A stretch of DNA of 64,000 bases from positions 33,239-97,238 of the forward strand of contig NZ_UQBH01000007.1 in assembly GCF_900539295.1 (NCBI RefSeq), read 5' to 3'. The first letter of the stretch is position 1. Every line of letters starts with the position of its first letter. The stretch is from an uncultured Megasphaera sp. (GTDB taxonomy: Bacteria; Bacillota; Negativicutes; Veillonellales; Megasphaeraceae). Below the pieces are notes generated by a model. The model did no database searches. It saw only the letters and a list, made by a program, of their open reading frames with translations, and was not told where the DNA came from. Below are positions 51,569-60,741 of the stretch, piece after piece. Position numbers and translations under genes: made by a program.

Positions 51569-53008
51569 TCATGCTTGATACGATAAAATAGAAAAGACTT
51601 CCCGATTGGGATGGTCTGAAGCTTCAAAGTAGAGGGTCCGCTTCAATTCCCGTTCCCATTCGGCTTTTCGCTTCTTATCTTTCAAGAGGGCCAGAACGTC
51701 GGGATGGGCTGCGATGAGGACGTCGCCCCGCAGCTGGCGATTGGCCGCCATGTGGCGCAGGCGGCGAATGATCTGGAGGACCACCGTTTCCGCCGAATAG
51801 AGATAGCCCGAACCGCCGCAGACGTCACAGGGATCGAACTGGACCTGATACAGGCTCTGGCGGGCCTTCTTGCGGGTGATTTCGACGAGATTCAAGGCCG
51901 TCATACCGAGGACCCGGGTCTTGGTGCAGTCCATAGCCGTTTCGCGGATCAGAATCTGCAGGATTTCATCGCGCTTTAAAGGCTGGGCCATGTCGATGAA
52001 GTCGATGATGATGATGCCGCCGATGTCGCGCAGGCGAAGCTGGCGGGCGATTTCGACGGCGGCCTCCTTATTGACGTGAAAAATCGTATCCTGAAGGGTC
52101 GTCCCGTTGCCCGTATACTTGCTGCTGTTGACGTCGATGACGGTCAGGGCCTCGGTATGATCGATGACCAAATTGCCGCCCGACGGCAGGGGTACGATGC
52201 GCGACATCAGTCCCTTCAACCCTTCTTCGATGCCATAGTGTTCGAAAATCGGTTCTTCCCCTTCGTAGAGGCGAATACGGTTTTGCCACTGAGAATCGGG
52301 AAAAATCTGAGAAATACGTTCATAGGCTTCTCGGCTGTCGACGATGACTTGCTTGACATCGGCCGTAAAATGGTCGCGAACCATGCGCATGACCAAGTCG
52401 GCTTCACGGTACAAGAGGGTCGGCTTCTTGGCCAGGGCATAGCGCTGGCGAATACTGTCCCAGGTATGGAGCAGGTACTGGAGGTCGCCTAAGAGTTCTT
52501 CCCGCGACACGCCTTTAGCCACGGTGCGTATGATGAGTCCCATGCCGTCGGGCTTTATTTCGGCCACGATGTCCCGCAGGCGGTCCCGTTCCTGTTCATC
52601 GCGGATTTTTTTCGATACGCCGATGTAGTCGACGGTGGGCATCAAGACGGCAAAGCGGCCGGCCAAACTGACGTTAGCCGTCGCCTTGGGGCCTTTTGAA
52701 CCTTGTTCGTCCTTGATGATCTGGACTAAAATAGACTGGCCTACAGACAGGTGCATCTGCTGGATTTCCTCTTTCGACGCCGCCCGGGGAAACATATCGC
52801 CCATATAGATAAAGGCATTCTTGCGGCGGCCGATGTTGACGAAAGCAGCCTGGAGCGACGGCAGAATATTCTGGATCGTCCCCTTATATATGTGATTGAC
52901 GATGTGCATGCCATCGTCCCGTTCTACCGCAAAATCACGAAGACGACCATCTTCGAGGATAGCCATGCGCGTTTCTTCGGGCATGACGTTGCCAACGATC
53001 GTTTTCAT
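51569..53008 (-). CDS. rng: Ribonuclease G/E family endoribonuclease
   Basis: This 479-aa RNase has an S1-like N-terminal domain (GNVMPEETRMAILEDG, IGRRKNAFIYMGD), a catalytic region with IDVNSSKYTG and IIIDFIDM (metal-binding Asp), and a Zn-link CDVCGGSG. It acts in RNA processing and decay. AGGAGG lies before the ATG. It is normally linked to the TIGR03960/DUF2344 pair; here cobI lies between. Confidence 0.94.
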   Translation of the reverse strand: MKTIVGNVMPEETRMAILEDGRLRDFAVERDDGMHIVNHIYKGTIQNILPSLQAAFVNIGRRKNAFIYMGDMFPRAASKEEIQQMHLSVGQSILVQIIKDEQGSKGPKATANVSLAGRFAVLMPTVDYIGVSKKIRDEQERDRLRDIVAEIKPDGMGLIIRTVAKGVSREELLGDLQYLLHTWDSIRQRYALAKKPTLLYREADLVMRMVRDHFTADVKQVIVDSREAYERISQIFPDSQWQNRIRLYEGEEPIFEHYGIEEGLKGLMSRIVPLPSGGNLVIDHTEALTVIDVNSSKYTGNGTTLQDTIFHVNKEAAVEIARQLRLRDIGGIIIIDFIDMAQPLKRDEILQILIRETAMDCTKTRVLGMTALNLVEITRKKARQSLYQVQFDPCDVCGGSGYLYSAETVVLQIIRRLRHMAANRQLRGDVLIAAHPDVLALLKDKKRKAEWERELKRTLYFEASDHPNREVFSILSYQA

Positions 53009-53065
53009 CGTGTCACTCCTCCTTGTACATAGCTGACGAAGCGTATCTCTTTCTAAAAAGGCCGA

Positions 53066-53761
53066 TTATTTGACCAATAAGACGGCAAAATAACCGGTTT
53101 CTTCCGCATCGCCGGCCCGTTCATATATTTTCTCGCCCGAAAGGCCGCAACGTTCGATCATGGAGGTCCTTTCGAGGAGGCCCAATTCCTTCAGTTCTGC
53201 CTGAAGGGGTCCCAATTTTCCCGACGGCTTCATGATGACCTTGCTGCCCGGAAGGGACAAGAGCTTCCGGCGGTCTTCATGATTGCCGGGAATAATCATC
53301 AAGGCTTCGTCCTTTTCGCACAGAGGCTGCTGCAATTTAGCGGCGACGGCACAGAAGCTGGGCACACCGGGGACGATGGCCGTTTCATAGCCGGCACCCT
53401 GAACGAGGCGGTGGACATAGATGCTGGTCGCATAGACCGTCGGGCAGCCCAGGGTAATGAGGGCTGCATCCCTGCCCTTATCGAGCTCATCCATAATGGA
53501 TCGGGCCGCTTTTTCATGGGCCCCTGCCAGGACTTCGTCCTTGCGGGTCATGGGAAAGTCCAAGGTCAGGACGGTCTTATCGGACAGGCTGAGGTCGCAT
53601 CCGTCCAAGGCCTTCAGTAAGATATCCTTCGCCGTCCCCGACCCGGTCCCGCTTTTGGGGACGGCCAGGACGGGACAGGAAGCAATCGTTTTCAGCGCCT
53701 TTAAGGTCAACAGCTCGGGATCGCCCGGGCCGATGCCGACGCAGTATAATTTACCTTTCAT
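53066..53761 (-). CDS. cobI: Precorrin-2/cobalt-factor II C20-methyltransferase
   Basis: This SAM-dependent methylase makes (cobalt-)precorrin-3 from precorrin-2. GIGPGDPELLTLKA, TLGCPTVYATSIYVH and PGVPSFCAVAA are CobI/CbiL signatures. The ATG at 53761 is preferred over 53764, as AGGG is six bases upstream. Length is 231 aa. It is separated from the other cbi genes by 18 kb and sits between the DUF2344 gene (11-bp overlap) and rng. Confidence 0.93.
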   Translation of the reverse strand: MKGKLYCVGIGPGDPELLTLKALKTIASCPVLAVPKSGTGSGTAKDILLKALDGCDLSLSDKTVLTLDFPMTRKDEVLAGAHEKAARSIMDELDKGRDAALITLGCPTVYATSIYVHRLVQGAGYETAIVPGVPSFCAVAAKLQQPLCEKDEALMIIPGNHEDRRKLLSLPGSKVIMKPSGKLGPLQAELKELGLLERTSMIERCGLSGEKIYERAGDAEETGYFAVLLVK

Positions 53762-54473
53762 CATAACCCTCAAAGAGTGACGCCGTCTTGCCGTCGTCTT
53801 TACGAACGAAGATTCCCGTCCGACGAGCCAGCATCATGTCGGCGTGGACGGGCAGCTCAAAGTCTTTTTCAAGGACTTCCCAAACCTGAATGGGCTTGAT
53901 GGCCCCTTCTTCAGTCTGATAGATGCCTACCGTTAAGTAGACGTCGCCGTCTTTGACATTGCCGTGAATGGCGTCGATGACGTGATTTTTCACTTCAATG
54001 GTCCGTACGCGGTGCTTCCCTTTATGAGACACCTTTTCGTAGAGGACCGATTCGGCCTCGTTAAAGCGTTTCAGAATGGCATTCAACCCGTCCTGACTGA
54101 GGTCTTCCTTCAAAGGGCCGCGCAGGGTGTAGACGGCATAGTTGGCAATGGCCATCAATTTCGGTGCCTTGGGGTCGACATAGCGGCCGTCGAGGACGGC
54201 AAAGCCCTGGGGGGACATGGCGTTCATGCGGGCCATGACATCGGCGACGGGAATTTCTTCGGCCAGTTCCATATCGAGGTATTCGATGTCGGCCGACACG
54301 CCGACGCCGAGGGCAGAGGCGAAGCTGAGCTTCATATGAGGATTGAAGCCTTCGGAGTAGCAGATGGGCAGCTTAGCCCGAACGATGACGTAGCGCACGG
54401 CCCGGGCAAAGTCGAGGTGGGACAAAAACTGCAGGGCCCCGTCTTTCTTAACAGCTAAACGTATTCTTGCCAT
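53751..54473 (-). CDS. DUF2344 (TIGR03936) protein partnered with a radical SAM enzyme
   Basis: This 240-aa protein starts MARIRLAVKKDGALQFLSHLDFARA and includes YSEGFNPHMKLSFASALGVG, both TIGR03936 signatures. Its function is unknown; it is often fused or adjacent to TIGR03960 radical SAM proteins, suggesting a shared RNA or translation-related modification. It overlaps that gene by 26 bp. I chose ATG 54473, where the family starts. Confidence 0.9.
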   Translation of the reverse strand: MARIRLAVKKDGALQFLSHLDFARAVRYVIVRAKLPICYSEGFNPHMKLSFASALGVGVSADIEYLDMELAEEIPVADVMARMNAMSPQGFAVLDGRYVDPKAPKLMAIANYAVYTLRGPLKEDLSQDGLNAILKRFNEAESVLYEKVSHKGKHRVRTIEVKNHVIDAIHGNVKDGDVYLTVGIYQTEEGAIKPIQVWEVLEKDFELPVHADMMLARRTGIFVRKDDGKTASLFEGYDER

Positions 54474-56337
54474 GAGCGTCCCCTGCCTTTCTGTCAATAA
54501 TCGAAATGCCCAAATTCGGGCAGACACCGCAGCCCGTACAGGACAGACGGCGGCAGTCATGAGTCAGTTCGGCCCGTTCGGCCCGCATCCATTCCTGCTT
54601 CAAATAGTTCTTCGCGGCACCACTGGTGAGATGATCCCAAGGCAGGGCCTCGTCCAAACTGCGGTTTCTGGCGGCGTAATAATCGGGATCGATGCCGGCC
54701 AATTCAAAGGCCTTCATCCAGCGGTCGTAGTCGAACATTTCCGTCCAGCCGTCGAACTTACAGCCCAGTTTCCAGGCTTCATAGAGGACGGCGCCCATGC
54801 GGCGGTCACCGCGGGCAAAGGTCGCTTCCAAGCGGCCCGTCTTGGCGTCGTGGTAGTGGTAAGAAATGTGCTTGTCGCGAATAAGCCCCTTGATGTACTG
54901 CTGCTTGCGTTCGATTTCTTCGATGGGAAGCTGACCGAACCACTGGAAAGACGTGTGCGATTTGGGGACGAAGCTGGAGACGGAGACCGTCACCTTGCCG
55001 TTATTCTTATGGGTAACGGAACGGTATAAGTTCAGTACTTTATAAGCCAAATCGGCAATGCCGGCCAAATCTTCGTCCGTTTCCGTCGGAAGGCCCATCA
55101 TGAAGTACAGTTTTACCGTCGACCAGCCGTTTTGGAAAGCATTTTCACAGGCCGAGAGGAGATCTTCTTCGGTGACGCCCTTATTGATGACGTCGCGCAG
55201 GCGCTGCGTCCCCGCTTCCGGGGCAAAGGTCAGGCCGCTCTTACGGACCTGCTGGACTTTTTTGGCGATGTCAACGGAAAAGCTGTCGACGCGGAGCGAC
55301 GGCAGGCTGACGCTGACCTTCTGGCCCTTAAAGGCGTCGAGGAGCTGGTCGACCAGTTCCGGCAGGCAGGAATAGTCTGCCGAGCTCAGGCTCATGAGAG
55401 AAATTTCATCGTAACCCGAATTGGCGACGATGTCTTTGGCTAGTTTTACCAGCTGTTCCGGCGACTTTTCCCGAATGGGACGATAGAGCATGCCGGCCTG
55501 GCAGAAACGGCAGCCCCGGCTGCAGCCGCGGAACAGTTCGAGCACGGCCCGATTGTGAACGATATCGATGTTGGGCACGATGGGTTTCGTCGGGAAAAAG
55601 ACGTGTTCCACGTCAGGAACGACGCATTTTTCGATTTCCGCCTTGGCTTCCGGTTCCGTCGGGACCAGGGCCTTGAAGTTGCCGTCTTCGTCGTACTCGG
55701 CATCATAGAAGGACGGCACGTAGTTTCCCGGCTGCTTAGCCAGTTCTTTCAAGAGGCCTTTCTTGCCGCCGGGCTTTCCGCCTTCTTTCCAGGCGATGAT
55801 CGTATCGGCCAGAAGCTGCGTCGATTCTTCCGATTCACCGAGGAAAAAGATATCGATGTAGTCGGCCAAAGGTTCTGCATTATACGCACAAGGACCGCCG
55901 GCGGCCACTAAGGGCATATCGTCGCCGCGGTCTTTGGCAAAAATCGGCAGTCCGGCCAGATCGAGCATATTTAATATATTGGTAAAACTCATTTCATACT
56001 GGAGGGTAAAGCCGACCATGTCGAAATCGCGGACAGGCGTCTTCGTTTCCAGCGAAAACAGAGGATACCCCTTGGAGCGCATGAGGTCTTCCATATCCGG
56101 CCAGGGCGCATAGACCCGTTCGGCGGCCACATCGGGCCGTTCGTTGAGCAGGGCATAGAGGATGCGCAGGCCTAAATGGCTCATGGCCACTTCATAAACA
56201 TCGGGAAAACAATAGGCAACGGTCAGTTTTACCCGGTCGTGGTCTTTTACGACACTGTTCCATTCCCCGCCGACGTAGCGGGCCGGTTTACTGACTTTGC
56301 TCAATAAAATCGGATCTATCTCCACAGGATGTGACAA
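54448..56337 (-). CDS. TIGR03960 family radical SAM protein with B12-binding-like N-terminus
   Basis: This 629-aa protein has a cobalamin-binding-like region (about residues 20-180; MSHLGLRILYALLNERPDVAAERVYAPWPDM) and a radical SAM domain with CSRGCRFC near residue 275 (CxxxCxxC). The start is a TTG, seven bases after AAGGAGG. It lies between rodA and the DUF2344 gene. The reaction is not known. The B12 link fits with cobI being nearby, but this may be chance. Confidence 0.92.
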   Translation of the reverse strand: MSHPVEIDPILLSKVSKPARYVGGEWNSVVKDHDRVKLTVAYCFPDVYEVAMSHLGLRILYALLNERPDVAAERVYAPWPDMEDLMRSKGYPLFSLETKTPVRDFDMVGFTLQYEMSFTNILNMLDLAGLPIFAKDRGDDMPLVAAGGPCAYNAEPLADYIDIFFLGESEESTQLLADTIIAWKEGGKPGGKKGLLKELAKQPGNYVPSFYDAEYDEDGNFKALVPTEPEAKAEIEKCVVPDVEHVFFPTKPIVPNIDIVHNRAVLELFRGCSRGCRFCQAGMLYRPIREKSPEQLVKLAKDIVANSGYDEISLMSLSSADYSCLPELVDQLLDAFKGQKVSVSLPSLRVDSFSVDIAKKVQQVRKSGLTFAPEAGTQRLRDVINKGVTEEDLLSACENAFQNGWSTVKLYFMMGLPTETDEDLAGIADLAYKVLNLYRSVTHKNNGKVTVSVSSFVPKSHTSFQWFGQLPIEEIERKQQYIKGLIRDKHISYHYHDAKTGRLEATFARGDRRMGAVLYEAWKLGCKFDGWTEMFDYDRWMKAFELAGIDPDYYAARNRSLDEALPWDHLTSGAAKNYLKQEWMRAERAELTHDCRRLSCTGCGVCPNLGISIIDRKAGDAHGKNTFSC

Positions 56338-56359
56338 TTCATTTCCTCCTTAAACGCCG

Positions 56360-57463
56360 TCAAAAGATCATCGTCTGCTGGCGCATGTAGATACTGAGTA
56401 AAATCCCCATCCCCATCATATTGGTCGTCAAGGCGCTGACGCCGTAGCTCATGAAGGGCAGCGGAATCCCCGTGACCGGCATGATGCCGCAGGTCATACC
56501 GACGTTGACCAAAATCTGGAAGGCCCACATCGATACGACGCCCGTGGCCAGCATCATGCCAAAGCTGTCTTTACATTCTTTGGCAATCATGATGCCCCGG
56601 TAGATGAGGATAAAATACAGGAATAACAGAAAGATACAGCCTAAAAAGCCCAGTTCTTCACCGATAACCGAAAAGATGAAGTCCGTGTGGTTTTCCGGCA
56701 AAAAGTTCAATTGGCTCTGGGTCCCCTGGAACAGGCCCTTGCCAAAGAGCATGCCCGAACCGATGGCAATCTTGGACTGGATGATGTGATACCCGGCCCC
56801 GAAAGGATCGGCGTTGGGGTTAAGGAATACCGTAATACGAGACTTTTGGTAGTCCTTCAAAAAATGCCAGCCTACCGGTGCCAGGACGACGCCGGCTAAA
56901 AAGACGTTCCGCAAGAGGGACATCTTGATGCGGCCGACAAAGAGCATGCCCAAGGTGATGGCCAAAAAGACGAGACTGGTCCCCAGGTCAGGCTGTTTCA
57001 AGACCAAGAGGAAGGGAATCCCGACGAAGAGGCCGATGGGAAGCACCTGCCGCCACTTATTAAGCTGGCCTACGCGGTCGCTGAGGATAGCTGCCGTGCA
57101 GATGATCATGATGAGCTTGGAAAACTCTGACGGCTGCAGGGTAATCGGTCCCAACTGAATCCATCGCTGAGCCCCGAGGGCTGACGTACCGACGAACATG
57201 ACGGCTACCAGCATCAGCAGGTTAATGACATATAAAGGTTTCGCGTACTTTTTTAACTTCGTATAGTCAAAGCGGCTGAAAAAGATGACAATCATGAAAT
57301 CGACGACGAAGGCTGTGCCCTGCTTGATGACGAAGTCATAATTGATAGCCCCTTTATTGATATGCGTCGCACTGCCGATAATAGCCAGGCTGATGCAGAC
57401 GATGAAAAAGCTCACAATGAGCATAACTTTATCTAAATTCTTCCATTCACGTTTAATAAACAT
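56360..57463 (-). CDS. rodA: SEDS peptidoglycan polymerase RodA
   Basis: This 367-aa membrane glycosyltransferase polymerises lipid II for cell elongation with PBP2. About ten hydrophobic segments are present, with the SEDS sequences ITLQPSEFSKLIMI, HTDFIFSVIGEELGFLG and GIPLPFMSYGVSAL. It lies downstream of the minD-like gene in the mre-mrdA cluster. Confidence 0.94.
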   Translation of the reverse strand: MFIKREWKNLDKVMLIVSFFIVCISLAIIGSATHINKGAINYDFVIKQGTAFVVDFMIVIFFSRFDYTKLKKYAKPLYVINLLMLVAVMFVGTSALGAQRWIQLGPITLQPSEFSKLIMIICTAAILSDRVGQLNKWRQVLPIGLFVGIPFLLVLKQPDLGTSLVFLAITLGMLFVGRIKMSLLRNVFLAGVVLAPVGWHFLKDYQKSRITVFLNPNADPFGAGYHIIQSKIAIGSGMLFGKGLFQGTQSQLNFLPENHTDFIFSVIGEELGFLGCIFLLFLYFILIYRGIMIAKECKDSFGMMLATGVVSMWAFQILVNVGMTCGIMPVTGIPLPFMSYGVSALTTNMMGMGILLSIYMRQQTMIF

Positions 57464-57472
57464 TTCCCTCTC

Positions 57473-58303
57473 CTATCGACGATAGTGGCGCCAATTCCGG
57501 CATTCCTGCCGTCGGCGCCGCACCGATAAGCCTGATGTATCATCCGCACCGGCTGTACGGCGCGGCAAGAGACCGATCAATTCGGCCTGATCAATGGCCG
57601 TCCTCTTTTCGAGCCAGTCCGCCGTTTTGGCCAAAGCCTGGAAAAACGGCAGCTGATCCGATGCTTTATGAATTTCCCCCTGACCGGCTGCCAGGTCGAT
57701 GCCCTCATCATGGGGCAAAATACCGGCAACGGTTTTCCGATTCAGATAGGCCATGGCATCCGTCGGTGAGATGACGCCGTCGGCAAAAAAGTTATTGAGG
57801 ATGACGTCATAGTGAAACCGCTTCTGCTTCATGCAGTACTGAATGACCCGTTGGGCATCGTGGAGTGACGACGGCGACGGTTCAACGACGAATAAGATCT
57901 GGTCGGCCAAAGCCGTCGCAGCCCGGTAGGCCTCATCGCGGCCGGGCGGACAGTCGACAAAGGCGAAATCGTATTCACCGGCCAGGGATTCTAAGACGTA
58001 GTGAAAGGACGGAATATCGACCTTTTCCCAAGTCCGTTTCTGACTGGCCGGCAGGACGTCAAGGCCGGGAGCAATCGAAACCAGGGCCTGCCGGGGAAGG
58101 CATTTCCCGCGGGCAGCCTGACTGGCGTCGAACTTTACCGCCTCATCCATGCCGAAGAGTAAATCAAGGTTGCGCAATCCCATGTCCGCATCGGCAGCCA
58201 GCACCCGATAGCCACGGCGCTGGAGCAATACGGAAAGAGAAGCTGTAATCAAAGTTTTGCCGACGCCTCCCTTACCAGAAGCAATCGCGATGAGTCGAGA
58301 CAT
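57473..58303 (-). CDS. MinD/ParA-like ATPase with an unusual basic C-terminus
   Basis: This 276-aa protein has the deviant Walker A GKGGVGKT (residues 10-17), ADADMGLRNLDLLFG and FVDCPPG, as in MinD septum-site proteins. The C-terminus ends with an Arg-rich tail (VRRRRQECRNWRHYRR) instead of the amphipathic membrane helix of MinD. No minC or minE gene is present between it and its neighbours, though related genomes usually carry minC-minD here (from memory). It could be a diverged MinD or a cell-elongation regulator. Confidence 0.8.
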   Translation of the reverse strand: MSRLIAIASGKGGVGKTLITASLSVLLQRRGYRVLAADADMGLRNLDLLFGMDEAVKFDASQAARGKCLPRQALVSIAPGLDVLPASQKRTWEKVDIPSFHYVLESLAGEYDFAFVDCPPGRDEAYRAATALADQILFVVEPSPSSLHDAQRVIQYCMKQKRFHYDVILNNFFADGVISPTDAMAYLNRKTVAGILPHDEGIDLAAGQGEIHKASDQLPFFQALAKTADWLEKRTAIDQAELIGLLPRRTAGADDTSGLSVRRRRQECRNWRHYRR

Positions 58304-58334
58304 GGAATTACCACCCTTTCTGAAACACTATGGA

Positions 58335-60212
58335 TCAATTATTTTGAGCAGCCGCTTTCTGGCCGCTGCCGGTCTGATTGGCAGTCCCTTGCGCACCGTT
58401 GGCGTTGTTCGCAGCCCCTTCGGCATAAGCGCCGAGATGGAAGAATTCTTCCAGCATGGATCGGACGATCGGCCCTGCCGAAACGGACCCGAAACCACCT
58501 TGTTCTACCAAGACGGCGATGACGATGCGAGGATGTTCATACGGTGCATAGGCGACGAACCAGCCGTGGTCCGTACCGCCGAAGTTTTCCGCCGTCCCCG
58601 TTTTACCGGCGACCTGGATGGGGAATCCGGCAAACAGGGAGCCTGCTGTCCCTGATTCTTCAGCAACGTTGCGCATCCCTTCGCGGACGAGATCGAGGGT
58701 CGATTTAGAAACGGGCAGCGTCCCTGTCTGTTCCGGCGCAAAGATCTTATAAGGCGTCCCGTCGAGATTATCGATACGGCTGACGATAAACGGCCGATAC
58801 TGGATGCCGCCGTTAGCGACTTCACTGACGATCATGGCCGCCTGGAGAGGCGTAACCAACTGGAAGCCCTGGCCGATAGCGGAGTTGAACGTATCCCCTA
58901 AGTACCAGTCTTCGTGGAAGGTCTTCATCTTATATTCTTCACTGGCGACAAGACCCGACGCTTCACCGCGAAGAGCGATGCCGGTCTTCTTGCCCATGCC
59001 GAACATGTCGGCATATTTAGCCAATTCATCAATACCGACGCGGCGGCCCATTTCATAGAAATAGACGTTATCCGACTTTGCCAGGGCTTCGACGAAGTTG
59101 ATCCAGCCCAAGGCTTCCCCGCCGGCATTTCGCATATCGACTAACCAGTGGCGCCCGCTGTCGAAGATCATTTCATCAGGCGTAACTTTTTTCAATTCCA
59201 AAGCTGCCGAACCGGTAATGAGCTTAAAGGTAGAGCCCGGCGGATATTCACCGGCAATGACCCGGTTTTCCATAGGATGGTTGGGGTCGTCGTTGATCAT
59301 GGCCCATTCCTTTTCCGTAATGCCCCGGGTAAACCAGTTGGGGTCATAAGCGGGCCGGCTGGCCATGGCCAAAACAGCCCCCGTATTGGGGTCGATGGCA
59401 ACGGCGGCAATGCCGTGGGTACCGACGCCGTTGGCAATCTGGCGGTCCATGGCCTGTTCCGTCGCTTCCTGTAAATTGAGGTCCAGGGTCAGGTGCATAT
59501 TGTGACCGGCCACCGGTTCTTTTCGTTCCATTTCCGTAACCGGACTGCCGGCAGCATCGACTTCGACCTGACGGCCGCCGTCCTGCCCGCGCAGGAGGTC
59601 GTCGTAATAGGCTTCAAGGCCTGCCCGGCCGATCTGGGTGATATTGGAGACACCTTCAACGCCTTCGAGCCGTTTGGCATCTTCTTCATCGATCTGACCG
59701 ACGTAGCCGAAAACCTGAGCCGCCATCGTCTTATAAGGATAATAGCGAATCGGCTGTACTTCGACGGAAACGCCGGGCAGGTCGTTGCGCTGTTCTTCAA
59801 TCTTCGTGACGATGTCCTGGGTAAGGTCATTAGCCAAAACCGTCGGGACGTAGGAACTCTTGACTTTTTGAATCTTATCGCGCAGTTTATCCTCCGGTAT
59901 ATTGAGGATACCCGACAGTTTCGCCAGTTCTTCATCGCTCATGCCGCCCTTGGGCGGAACGTAAGTGGCCATGAAGCTCGGCCGCGAGCCGACCAAAATC
60001 TGTCCGTTGCGGTCGTACATGATGCCGCGCATGGCCGCAATGGGGATGGCCCGTAGGCGGTTCCCTTCGGCCAGAGAATGATAATATTCACCGGCAAAGA
60101 GCTGTAAATAGACGAGCCGGCTGACAAGAATAATAAAAATCGCAATGACCACCCAGTAGAGATACCGGAAGCGGCCATCTTGATTCTTCTTTTTTAATAA
60201 CGCTTCAAGCAT
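58335..60212 (-). CDS. mrdA: Penicillin-binding protein 2 (elongation transpeptidase)
   Basis: This 625-aa class B PBP cross-links peptidoglycan during elongation with RodA. It has an N-terminal transmembrane helix (YWVVIAIFIILVSRLVYLQL), a dimerisation domain, and the catalytic motifs STFK (near residue 328), SDN and KTGTAE. The C-terminal 35 residues are Asn/Gly/Ala-rich and low-complexity. It lies between mreD and the minD-like gene. Confidence 0.95.
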   Translation of the reverse strand: MLEALLKKKNQDGRFRYLYWVVIAIFIILVSRLVYLQLFAGEYYHSLAEGNRLRAIPIAAMRGIMYDRNGQILVGSRPSFMATYVPPKGGMSDEELAKLSGILNIPEDKLRDKIQKVKSSYVPTVLANDLTQDIVTKIEEQRNDLPGVSVEVQPIRYYPYKTMAAQVFGYVGQIDEEDAKRLEGVEGVSNITQIGRAGLEAYYDDLLRGQDGGRQVEVDAAGSPVTEMERKEPVAGHNMHLTLDLNLQEATEQAMDRQIANGVGTHGIAAVAIDPNTGAVLAMASRPAYDPNWFTRGITEKEWAMINDDPNHPMENRVIAGEYPPGSTFKLITGSAALELKKVTPDEMIFDSGRHWLVDMRNAGGEALGWINFVEALAKSDNVYFYEMGRRVGIDELAKYADMFGMGKKTGIALRGEASGLVASEEYKMKTFHEDWYLGDTFNSAIGQGFQLVTPLQAAMIVSEVANGGIQYRPFIVSRIDNLDGTPYKIFAPEQTGTLPVSKSTLDLVREGMRNVAEESGTAGSLFAGFPIQVAGKTGTAENFGGTDHGWFVAYAPYEHPRIVIAVLVEQGGFGSVSAGPIVRSMLEEFFHLGAYAEGAANNANGAQGTANQTGSGQKAAAQNN

Positions 60213-60231
60213 GTATCTGTGTCTCCTTTAG

Positions 60232-60741
60232 TTACCAGCGATAACCCGGAAAGCCATAAAAGGTATCGGACCGGCGCAGGCGCCAGACGACATGGTCCAC
60301 GGGCAAGGCCAAGATTCCGTGATAAACGAGTACGGGTATACTGAATTCCAATAAATACGCCGCCACATTGATGTACTGGCCGGCCAGAAACAGGAAGCCG
60401 CAGGTCAGGATAAGGCCCGCTTCCGTCGCCCCGAGGACGATGAGCAGGGTCAAAATCCACTGATCCTTATCGATATTGCGGCCGAGATAGCTGCAAACAA
60501 GGGTGACAATGAGATACACCAAGAGGTGCATGCCAAAGAAATTCCCAATGATGACATCTTGGCAAAAACCGCCTAGGAGTGCCGTCGCAATGCCGACGCG
60601 CTGGCCGTGATGGAGGGCCATAAGGACGACGAAGACGAAGATGAGATTGGGCTGGCTGACACCGTTAAAGATAAAAGGCAAGACCGCAGCCTGCAAAATA
60701 AAGACGATGAAGGCTGTGATGATACAGTTCATTTTCTTCAT
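60232..60741 (-). CDS. mreD: Rod shape-determining protein MreD
   Basis: This 169-aa membrane protein with about five hydrophobic segments belongs to the elongasome. FIVFILQAAVLPFIFNGVSQPNLIFVFVVLMAL and the GGFCQDVI motif match MreD. It overlaps mreC by 4 bp and precedes mrdA by 19 bp. Confidence 0.9.
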   Translation of the reverse strand: MKKMNCIITAFIVFILQAAVLPFIFNGVSQPNLIFVFVVLMALHHGQRVGIATALLGGFCQDVIIGNFFGMHLLVYLIVTLVCSYLGRNIDKDQWILTLLIVLGATEAGLILTCGFLFLAGQYINVAAYLLEFSIPVLVYHGILALPVDHVVWRLRRSDTFYGFPGYRW

